Below, in pieces: positions 55,259 to 64,000 of a DNA stretch of 64,000 nt. The notes beneath the pieces were generated by a model. It saw only the letters and a program-made list of their open reading frames with translations, made no database searches and was not told the origin of the DNA. The stretch's first letter is position 1. Every line of letters starts with the position of its first letter. The translations under genes were made by a program, and so were the position numbers. The stretch covers positions 263,632,687 to 263,696,686 of the forward strand of contig NC_069658.1 of NCBI RefSeq assembly GCF_027244095.1, read 5' to 3'. This stretch comes from Hemicordylus capensis. Lineage: Eukaryota > Chordata > Lepidosauria > Squamata > Cordylidae.

Positions 55259-56558
55259 GAGGAGGATGCTTAGCTTGCATCAGGGGGTGGGGCTCCAAAG
55301 ACCTTTAGGTCCAGGCTCCAAAATCACCTGAGTGCCCCTCTACATTACTGTCCTTTCTCACTGAGGGCTAGTTTGCACATGATTGTGCAATGCTCGCTGG
55401 TTATATAGCATGTGGCAAGAATGAATTGGTTAAACACCAAAGAGATCATTAAACATCATATAACTGAAGATCAGTTCTGACACAATACTTTTCAGTGGGC
55501 ACAGTTCACACACTGAGCTGTGTGTCTCACAGATTGGAAAAACCAGGTGACATGACGTACAGTTTACCCACACATGGGTAAAGCACAGGCATCAGTGTTC
55601 TCTCCCATATTTTTCATCTGTGTGTGGAATGGGTTTTGATCTGTATCAAGGCAGTGTGTGCACATTTTCATTCAGAATGGGGCCTTCCTGATTCAACCTG
55701 AGCAGGATCCTAAATTAACTGAGCGGACATCAAAAAATTGTGAGCGTAGGCATGTGCGCACACCTTAGAGGGAACACTGGCAGGTATCCACACATATCTG
55801 GGATTAAGGGGTAGAGACTTCCGGCTTGTCTGGTGACGACTCAGAGGTGAGCCTTCTCTGTAGCTTCGGTGGTAGGTGGTATACAATTATGTTACATAAA
55901 TAATAGTTGCTGACATTACCACTCCTTTAAGAGTGAAAGGTGTCTCTGGAAGAGATCCCAAGATCTCTAGATCAGACCAAAGTGCCAACTAGTCCCACTG
56001 CCCATTTCCAACATTGACCAGCCCAAATACCTTCTGGAAACCCACAAGCAGAGCATGAGGACAATATCCCTAACTCACTCTCGCTGTCCAGCAGCCGGTA
56101 TTCAGTGGCATATTGCCTCTGCTGTCCTGTGCCTATTAAGAGCAGCTTGATGTGCAGATCTTGTGTGTCAGATTTGTCAACAAAAAAGAGAGAACTAATC
56201 TCAAGATGCTTGTAAATGTACATGCTATAGTTTACTGGCAGCCAAAAAGGCCAGCTTTGGGGACAATTCCAACACTGGATTGGTATCTCGCCTTTCAGTC
56301 AGAAGATCCTCAGGTTGGCTTACAAAATATAGTAACAATACAATAATAATTTTAAGCACCTGCCCATTCACATAGCCCAGCAGCCCTCAGTTCATCTGGT
56401 CTAGCCTCCCATTTCTAGCAGCAACCAACCAGATGTCTCTGGGACACGGCTGGCATATCTGAACACATTTTCCATCACTACCTATATTGTTCTTAGTGAC
56501 CCTAATGTCACAATCTGCAATGAATTTTAATTCCTTGTGTTTCTGACCTCGTCGTTAG

Positions 56559-56672
56559 GATTTCTGAAACCTGAAGCCGATGCGATGTGCCCAGCAGAAG
56601 GAAGGGAAAGCTGGGAGACCTTTCATTTCCAGGGCCCTGAAAAAGGAATAAAAGCAGAAAGCAGCTTCTCAG
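56559..56672 (+). CDS. Linker exon, cassette B
   Basis: Base-for-base identical to 50403-50516 by eye, with acceptor CGTCGTTAG and the same donor. Identity points to a recent duplication or gene conversion. Confidence 0.88.
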
Positions 56673-59600
56673 GTAAGAAACGGTTCTAACAGACTTCTCT
56701 AGTGATAAAAACATCTACAGAGGTGAGGCATCCACAACCAGCGCTCATCAGCGCACAATTGGGAGACTCTGAACTTTTTCCTTTTAAAATAAAGCAATTT
56801 CTGGCCTTAGTGACAGCAGAGGGGAAAGAAACTCCTGAAAATTTATTCTACGTTTCCCCATGGTAAGAGTTGCTAACAACGGAACAAGTTCCCCATGGAG
56901 TTTCCTTCCCAGTGAGTTTATGGGAGTTTCTTTCAAGGCATGGTTAGTATATCTGTGGCATTTTATACCCACTTGGAAAACAAATTGCCATGTACAGACC
57001 AATACGGTTAGAGTGGATGATGCTATCCTGGCTACTGTTGTGTTTACAATTCAAACTCAACAGTAATGGTGGGGGAAACACCTCTTAGCAATCTGGATGA
57101 TCATCTAATCACATGATGGTGACTAATGCACATTTTATATCCTACATTATCTCTAGTATTTACATCTTGGGTAAAGAATGTGTGCTTTTCAATTGGGATG
57201 GTCACTTGTGCACATGTAAATGAATCTAATTGCACATGGAAAATATCATCTGAACTGGCTTTATGTAGTCCAGTGAAGAAATGTTGGACCTCATTGATCT
57301 AATGATATGGTACTTGTACCATATCCTTCTTTCAAGGAGCTCTAGGCAGTGCCCTTCTGCTGACTGAGCAAAGAGGTGCCTTTTAAAGTGAAGATTCTCT
57401 TGCACGGAATGAGGGTAGAGCCACTGTTACCATCCAACCCCAACACACCATCCCTTCAGTGGTTTTTGTTGGTGTCCCTCTTCTGTTCCACTTTAGATAA
57501 CTATTTTCTCATGTGCTGTGTAACCCAGTTTCTGAACTTCTTTGTTGAAACTCAGTCTATACATTTGCTAATTAATTAATTAATTAATTGCCAGTTGAAA
57601 GCAAGAAAAAGAAAAAGAAGAAAAAGAAATAGAAAAAATAACAAAATACAGAGATCTACAAATTGAAATTAAAAGGCTGTGGCAGAAGAAGACCAAAATA
57701 ATCCCAGTATTAATTGGCGCCCTGGGTGCAATTCCAAAACACCTTGAAAAGCACCTCAACACCATAGGGGCCACAGAAATCACCATCAGCCAACTACAAA
57801 AAGCAACTTTACTGGGAACAGCCTATATTTTGCGACAATATCTATAATAATAACAACAATATTGATAATAAAATTCAGCCTTCCCAGGTCCTTGGGAAGG
57901 ACTTGATGTCTGGATAAAACAAATCAGTAAATAACACCTGTCTGACTGTGTAAATAAGAAATAATAATAATTAATAAAAGCTTGATTGTAGAGGACATGA
58001 TTTGCATGCACAATATCCCAGGTTCAGTCCTTCCAGGTGGCAGCTGATAAGAAAGACATCTGCCTATTATTTTATTTTATTTTATTTTATTTTATTTTAT
58101 TTTATTTTATTTTATTTTATTTTATTTATATACATATACCACCCTTCCAAAAAAAGGCACAGGGCTGTTTACATCAAAATAAAAACCAATTAAAAGCAAT
58201 TATCAATTAAAATCAAAACTATAAAAACAGCATAAAACTAATTAACAGTTAAAACACTGAAACAGTTAAAAACCCTGGAGAACCAAGCTGAACAAATACA
58301 GCAGTTAAAAACAATTTACAACAAATTAAAAACCCTGGAAGGCCAAACCAAACAGATAGCTTTTAAGACTAAGATCCTGGAGAGGGGCTGCCAATCAGAG
58401 TAGATGATATTGAGCTAGCTGGACCAATGGTTTGACTTGGTATAAGGCAACTTCATAGGTTCTCGTGAAATAAATCAGTTATCTGGGAAATACACTGGCT
58501 AGCGTGTCAAGCCAGGATACTTCCCGGATCATTGTTACTTCATAATCAGAAATGATTCTTTTCATAGCCCTACATAGCCCTACTTTAAAATTTTCTTTCT
58601 GTTCAAGCTCATGGGGAGGCTCCTCTCTTGATTCTCTGTTTTCTCCAGCAGGCAATGATCCCGTCCCAGAGAATCCAAGGATGCCCTCTCCACACAAAGA
58701 CCCTGAACCACTGGCAAGGCAAAGAGTGTTATGGGACCAACTGGAGGGGAATATTTTCCAGGATCCTCAGAAGGCAGAAGCCAGAGAGAATCAGCAGCTG
58801 ACAGAGGCTCTTCCTGAAGGCTGCATCATGCAGCAGGAGGAAAAGCTCCTTGCTACAGGCTTTAAAGACCCGCCCCAAGCTGTCTCAACTCCTCCCAAAA
58901 TTGAGCCACAGGAAACCCATCACATCTGCACTGAATGCGGGAAAAGCTATCACTCTTTTATGGCTCTTACTAAACATCACAGAACCCACAAGGTGGAAAA
59001 ACACTACAAGTGCCCTGTCTGTGAAAAGAGATTCAATCGGAGCTCTGATCTTATCACTCATCAGAGAATCCACACTGGTTTGAAACCATTTCAGTGCACC
59101 GACTGTGAGAAAAGCTTCAACAACAAGTCAACCCTTACTAAACACCAGAGAACTCACACTGGCGAGAAACCCTATGTGTGCCTTGACTGTGGCAAAGGCT
59201 TCACTCAAAGCTCAAACCTTATTAAGCACCAGAGAATCCATACTGGAGTGAAGCCATACAGGTGTCCCGACTGTGAGAAAAGCTTCACGCAAAGTTCACA
59301 ACTAATTGACCATCAGAGAATCCACACAGGAGAAAGACCCTACAAGTGTCCTGACTGTGGGAAAGGCTTCAGCCTGTGCTCTAGTCTCATTATACACCAC
59401 AGAAGTCATACCGGAGAGAAACCATTTGAATGCCCTGTTTGTGAAAAAAGTTTTAGCAGCAGGTCTACACTTATTAAGCATAGAAGAATCCACACTGGAG
59501 ACAAACCCTATGAATGCACCAGCTGTGGAAAGACTTTCACTCAGAACTCTAGCCTTATTGCACACCAAAGAATCCACACAGGGGACAAGCCTCATAAATG

Positions 59601-59847
59601 CCTTTACTGTGGCAAATGCTTCACTCAAAGTTCAAGTCTTATTATCCACCAAAGGACACACACAGGAGAAAGGCCTTATAAATGTCCTAAGTGTGACAAA
59701 TGCTTCAGTATAAAGTCACATCTTCTTGAACATCAAGGTATTCACATGGGGAAGGAAATACCTTTTGAGTGCTCTAAATGTGGCAGAAACTTCAGTGCAA
59801 ATTCCTACCTGAAATTGCACCAGAGATCTTGTTTTAAGCAGGAATAG
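56559..59847 (+). CDS. Duplicate finger cassette B (linker + 11 fingers), no own KRAB exon
   Basis: Exons 56559-56672 and 58649-59847 in phase 1/1. No KRAB exon lies between copy A and this linker exon. The phase (1) fits the KRAB exon at 45723-45849, so splicing past cassette A would give a 479-residue KRAB protein. Alternatively it uses an unseen promoter and makes a KRAB-less protein, or is not expressed. Open frame throughout with all zinc ligands kept, which argues against a long-dead copy. Confidence 0.75.
57350..57505 (+). mobile_element. L2-like LINE 3' tail in copy B
   Basis: Counterpart of 51190-51350. Confidence 0.6.
57566..57990 (+). mobile_element. Non-LTR LINE 3' end (R4-like?) inserted in copy B
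   Basis: Encodes IEIKRLWQKKTKIIPVLIGA, then LGAIPKHLEKHL, then LQKATLLGTAYILRQYL and stop. This conserved C-terminal block I associate with R4-type LINEs, with uncertainty. It is preceded by (TTAA)n and followed by an AT-rich 3' UTR. Absent from copy A. Confidence 0.65.
58066..58385 (-). mobile_element. (TTTTA)n and antisense L2-like LINE tail inserted in copy B
   Basis: Some 12 units of ATTTT, then 'ataccacccttccaaaaaaa' and a Lys/Asn-type A-rich body. It interrupts the tRNA-headed SINE whose parts lie at 58000-58065 and 58386-58470. Confidence 0.7.
58649..59847 (+). CDS. Zinc-finger exon, cassette B (11 fingers)
   Basis: Tandem acceptor 'gttttctccagcag' (58649 or 58652). Helix contacts (-1,2,3,6): SMAK, RSDT, NSTK, QSNK, QSQD, LSSI, SSTK, QSSA, QSSI, ISHE, ASYL. 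Finger 8 (YECTSCGKTFTQNSSLIAHQ) is absent from cassette A, and finger 7 differs at helix position 6 (Lys here, Asn in A). The final finger is C2HC, and the protein ends SCFKQE. A possible variant poly(A) signal ATTAAA follows at about 59887. Confidence 0.92.
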
Positions 59848-60271
59848 CAACCAACTTTACCTGCCTCCGAGGACCACACTTGATCCATTAAAAACTTGCA
59901 AGATAATTGGCTATTATTAATTTCTGTCCATATAATCAGAGCTAACTATTTCTCTATAAATCCCAATAGTGATATACCTGGAGATTCAAAGTTTGAATAA
60001 CACAAGTCACTTCCCACCCAAATCTTTCATCTCCCCAAAAGCTCTGGAGCATGAAAGTCTCATGGAGCCCTTTTTAATATTGAAGTTATTGTGCAGAGTT
60101 AAAAGGGCAAAGGGCAGACCCTATACAGTATTAATCTGTGAGTGGAATTCCTGGGGATGGGGCCGTTGTTCAATGGTAGAGCTCATGTTTTGCATGCAGA
60201 AGGTCCCTCTTTCCTTGGCACCTCCAGGTAGGCTGGGAACTATCCGCCTGAAACCCTGCAGAGCCGCTGAC

Positions 60272-61157
60272 CAGGGATTCTCAACCTTGGGGTTCCCAGA
60301 TGTTACTGGACTTCAGTAGGGGTGTGCACGGAACCGCGGAGCTGCGGTCCGGCACTGGGGTAGGGGGTTCCATTAAGGGCGGGGGGGGCTTTACTTACCC
60401 CTCCCGCGCTTTCCACACACTGCCGCTGTAATTATTGAAAAAATTGCTCCTCCGATGGCTGTTCCGATTTTTAAAAATGGCTGCCCCCTTGAAGCCCTGG
60501 CCCCCTGCTGCTGCCTTGAAGCCCCCTCCCACCCCCTTAAATCTCGCCCCGGGCCCTTAAATCTTGCCCCGATAACATTAAGACGCGGGCGGGTGGCGGG
60601 GAGATGTCCTCCCGCCCCCTTCCCTGCTAGGCTGCAAAAGACTTTAGGAAGGCTTCTGCGCGTGCGCGTGCAGAAGCCTTCCTAAAGTCTTTTGCAGCCT
60701 AGCAGGGAAGGGGGCGGGAGGACATCTCCCCGCCGCCCGCCCGCGTCTTAATGTTATCGGGGCAAGATTTAAGGGCCCGGGGCGAGATTTAAGGGGGTGG
60801 GAGGGGGCTTCAAGGCAGCAGCAGGGGGCCAGGGCTTCAAGGGGGCAGCCATTTTTAAAAATCGGAACAGCCATCGGAGGAGCAATTTTTTCAATAATTA
60901 CGGCGGCAGTGTGTGGAAAGCGCGGGAGGGGTAAGTAAAGCCCCCCCCGCCCTTAATGGAACCCCCCAAACTCCCCACCCGAACCAAAACCACCCCGTGA
61001 CCGGACCGGTCTGGAGGCCTTTAGAATGGCCTCCGAACCGGTCCGTGCACATTCCTAGACTTCAGCTCCCATAATCCCCAGCCCCAATGGCCTTTGGTTG
61101 GGGATTATGGGAGTTGAAGTCCAACAACATCTGGGGACCCAAGGTTGAGAACCCATG
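60272..61157. mobile_element. hAT MITE (CAGGGATTCTCAACC family), interrupted
   Basis: Left end CAGGGATTCTCAACCTTGGG, right end 'caaggttgagaacccatg'. Its centre is interrupted at 'gacttcag' by the element at 60317-61057. Confidence 0.75.
60317..61057. mobile_element. hAT MITE: 741-bp near-perfect palindrome
   Basis: Ends TAGGGGTGTGCACGGAACCG and GGTCCGTGCACATTCCTA. Perfect 8-bp target duplication gacttcag (60309-60316 and 61058-61065). Arms of roughly 290 bp (about 60373-60962) differ at only about two to four positions by eye, around a centre near 60665. The two strands therefore show the same 76-codon open stretch, which is a by-product of symmetry and not a gene. Confidence 0.92.
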
Positions 61158-61195
61158 CTTTAGACAATGCTGAGCTAGATAGACCAATGGTTGAT

Positions 61196-62166
61196 GAACA
61201 GAACAGGTTCTCTTCTTAGTAATGCAAGCTGCATGGAGTCACTGCAACACAGGTTTTTCCCAGCCTGCTGGGATAACTTCAGGGCATTTGGGAAGCTGAC
61301 CAAGAACTGGAGCAATAAAAGCAAAATTTCAAAGTATATCAATCCCAGTTTGATCTCTGCATCTCCATCAGTGCATCCTTAGATACTGATAAGAGCCAGG
61401 TTGTCAGTTGAATTTGGATTTGGCCTCCAAATTTCTCAAACCAGGTTGTGGGACAATGGCATTTCTTTGATTAGAGGGTCTAGGATCCTGATAGGGTTAG
61501 ATCAGTTACTCAGTGACTGTCTTTTCCAGACAAAAGGGTCAGGGACTCGGACACAAATGTGGACAATTTTGGGAAAGAGGCAAAAAGCCATAGGCAGCAG
61601 GAACACAAGTTCTTCCAATTGCCCAGACTTGGGGAGAGATGCTCTGTGAGCCAGTGGCACCTGATTGGCTGGCTGGTCGCATCTGATTTCTAGGATTCTG
61701 GGTGGTAAACAGCTCCCCTGTTTAATATGCCTGCACTTCCCCTTCTCCAGGCAGAAGCCCCAGAAGAACATGAAGTGAGGGACCAGGACTTGATCTGCAG
61801 GGCTAGTTTGAGCCTTGTACTACATGAAAGCCACTTGCTGGTCTTGCCATTTCTGTCGATATAACACTGAAAGCTGAGTACAAACAATAAATTCTCTCTC
61901 TCTCTTCTTGAAGACAACCTGGGATATTTAAAATGCCAAATTCAGTAACTGGGCAGTAGCTTGATGGGTGCATAGAATACACATAGCCTGAACATGGGAC
62001 TAATTATTATTGCGTGGTGGTTTGGATTTAAAAGCATCATCCATTTTGTTTGATATGTAATAGCTCTGAGAAGTTTTTTGGGTCCATGTGTTGTGTTTTG
62101 TATTTGTTCTACTGGTTTCTTTATATAGCAACAAGAATTAATGCCTTTATGCATTGTCCTCAATTA

Positions 62167-62201
<35 letters not shown>

Positions 62202-62435
62202 TTGTGTATAGAAGTTCTTTGTAAATAAATGTATTCATTTGTAATGCTTCTCTTGCTCTTCTTGGGGTTGCCCTTTCCAGCAGCTGAAAAGAAAGTGTGG
62301 CTGATGCAGAATGACCTTAGTGGGTTTGCTATATATCCCTTTCCTAAGAATCCATAACTCTGAGTTAGCCTTTGAGATAGCTAAGTAGTATATTGCTGCC
62401 TCTTCGCTGATATTCATATTGACGGTTATACATAC
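61196..62435. other. Intergenic stretch
   Basis: No gene recognised. (CT)n/(CA)n microsatellite at about 62166-62202. Confidence 0.5.
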
Positions 62436-62700
62436 AGGTGAAACTCGGAAAATTAGAATATCGTGCAAAAGTCCATTAATTTCAGTAATGCAAATTAAAA
62501 GGTGAAACTGATATATGAGACAGATGCATTACATGCAAAGCGAGATAAGTCAAGCCTTAATTTGTTATAATTGTGATGATCATGGCGTACAGCTCATGAA
62601 AAACCCAAATCCACAATCTCAGAAAATTAGAATATTACATGGAACCAAGAAGACAAGAATTGAAGAATAGAACAATATCGGACCTCTGAAACATTCCTCA
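62436..62700. mobile_element. AAATTAGAATAT-motif repeat
   Basis: Contains 'aactcggaaaattagaatat' near the start and 'tcagaaaattagaatattac' about 170 bp later. I recall near-identical copies in fish and reptile genomes, but the transposon family is not assigned here. Confidence 0.45.
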
Positions 62701-64000
62701 CTTGCTCATTTCATACAGGCCAATATATCCCCTTTTAACTCAAAAGGTCCCAGATGGTTTCAAGTGTGACTAGACATAATCAAGCACCTTCAAGGCAAGG
62801 AAAAGAATGTACCCGATATGAAAAGTGCCATCTATCTTCAGCTAGCTTGCTACTTATTCAGACTAATTATTTTCACTGCTTAAGCACTTTTTCAATATTT
62901 TCCCACACTTTCAATCCACTTTTCTCTCTAGATTACACAGAACTAGTTGCTTTATCCTTATTTTTGTGGGCATTCTCTGGACTTGCTTAGCTTTGTTAAC
63001 TTTAGCCTTCTTTAGATTCAGGAATATATGCTGCAGTCAAGGGTTGCCTCCTCTTTCTTTCTTTTCTTTTCCTTTCTTTCTTTTCTTTTCTTTTTTTTTT
63101 CCTTTTTCCTTTTTCCTTTTTTTCTTTTGGTGTGTGGCAAGGACTCAAAGCAGTTAAAGGCAGTGCGACAGGAATTTGACAGGTGAGCATTGCATCTCAA
63201 TGCTGGGGAAATTGCATTTGTTGGACTTCTACCTATCAGTCACGCATGGGTGTAATTGGAGGGGCAGCCAGGGCACGTGCCCTAGGCGCCACTGGGGGGG
63301 GCACCATGCCAGTGCCTGCCCCACCATACCCCATTGCCCACCTGCCCAGCCCCAGGGTCCCTCAGCCACTTGCCGTCCTGCTTGCTTTGCCCTCCGGCCT
63401 AGGATCGCCTGCAAACTGCAGAGCTCTTCTCTCCTCGCCTCTCAGCTGATCGGTGGGTGGGTGGGGCTAACAGAGAGGCCTCTGTGCAGGCCTCCTTGAA
63501 GCCTGAACTCGGCAGGTGCCAAGCAGGCAAGGCAGGCAGAGTTCTCTGCAGCAGAAGACCCTCTGCCCAGACCATCCAGCACAGCTTTTGCCAGGTAAAA
63601 TGGGAATTTCTTTTTGTGGTTAACCCCCCCCCCCATATAGGGATCTGCTTGCCATAGGGCTTTGATATGGAGTGTGTGGGGGAGACTGAGAAGCCTCTGA
63701 ATATTTAATGTAAAACAGATTGGAAAATTTGCTGGCTTTAAAAACAAAAACTGTCTAAAAAGGCCTATAAGTGGCTTGTTTCATGGCAGAAAATTACAAA
63801 AGCTTCTGGAACAATATTATATTTATTTATTTATTCATTCATTCATTTATAAATGCACTTATGTTCAAGTTGTTTTGCAACCCAGAAGGTCTGAGTGAGA
63901 ACTGTGAAGCATGTGTGGTGCTTTTATTTTATTTTATTTTTCTTGTGTGTGAACTGCTCCCCAATAACTCGCAGGGACTTCAGGGTAAATCTGGCCAACA
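62701..64000. other. 3' flank, no recognised gene
   Basis: Pyrimidine tract (TTTCC)n at about 63055-63128 and (ATTT)n near 63822-63850. A dispersed-repeat start at about 63245 ('gggtgtaattggaggggcag'). No supported exon. Confidence 0.5.

Larger units (their letters stand above)
54835..60040 (+). repeat. Segmental duplication, copy B
   Basis: Copy of 48475-54375. Gains a (GT)n microsatellite at about 55210-55255, a LINE 3' end plus LINE tail at 57570-58385, and one extra finger. Lacks the 53.0-54.3 kb LINE and about 210 bp of an older LINE. Confidence 0.9.
60155..61195 (+). mobile_element. tRNA-headed SINE interrupted by nested MITEs
   Basis: Head 'gccgttgttcaatggtagag' and body 'accctgcagagccgctgac' on the left; 'tagacaatgctgagctagat' on the right from 61160. 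The middle is the two-level MITE insertion. Confidence 0.75.

Noticed and set aside
60455-60874. Identical 76-codon open stretches on both strands
   Set aside because: They are the two arms of the palindromic MITE read in opposite directions; no start context or family.
1-64000. CRISPR arrays, operons, bacterial promoters, tRNA or rRNA genes
   Set aside because: The window is vertebrate nuclear DNA. tRNA- and 5S-like pieces are parts of SINEs; no intact RNA gene was found.

Overview
The window looks like squamate reptile (lizard) nuclear DNA. Genes are split by introns with ordinary GT-AG sites. The space between exons is packed with vertebrate interspersed repeats: CR1-like and L2-like LINEs, one L1 piece, MIR-like SINEs, tRNA-headed SINEs including a Sauria-type family, a 5S-rRNA-derived composite SINE, palindromic hAT MITEs and small Helitrons. 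The species cannot be read from the sequence.

Layout. (1) 1-1800: repeat-rich flank. (2) 1824-18883: a complete ZNF692 orthologue on the plus strand in 11 coding exons. All splice phases agree; the predicted protein is 579 residues with five C2H2 fingers, and one exon is only 32 nt. A 3' UTR of about 1.5 kb follows, with AATAAA at 20367. (3) 20.4-26.1 kb: intergenic repeats. (4) 26.1-35 kb: a plus-strand gene whose first coding exon holds a FLYWCH zinc finger and a SCAN domain together. A KRAB-A exon and a long terminal exon follow. The terminal exon has no normal C2H2 array and ends in a coiled coil resembling LINE-1 ORF1p. I know of no described protein with the order FLYWCH-SCAN-KRAB, and this is the strongest candidate for novelty here. 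(5) 35-38.5 kb: a cluster of antisense composite SINEs. (6) 38.5-39.1 kb: a CpG-rich, promoter-like block. (7) 43.2-43.6 kb: a dead SCAN exon split by a hAT MITE. (8) 45.7-52.9 kb: a KRAB zinc-finger gene (KRAB exon, 114-nt linker exon, 10-finger exon). (9) 54.8-60.0 kb: a tandem duplicate of the linker and finger exons, now 11 fingers, without its own KRAB exon. (10) 60.0-64 kb: repeats, including a SINE interrupted by a MITE that is itself interrupted by a 741-bp near-perfect palindrome.

How the parts work together. ZNF692 is a conserved transcription or nucleolar factor. The other loci form a young, lineage-specific SCAN/KRAB transcription-factor cluster that changes by exon loss (SCAN), tandem copying of terminal exons, gain or loss of single fingers, and capture of transposon-derived coding sequence. 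A single KRAB exon lies upstream of two finger cassettes with the same splice phase, so one promoter could in principle make two repressors by choice of terminal exon. Gene models come from splice-site phase and recognised domains read by eye; no transcript or database evidence was available.
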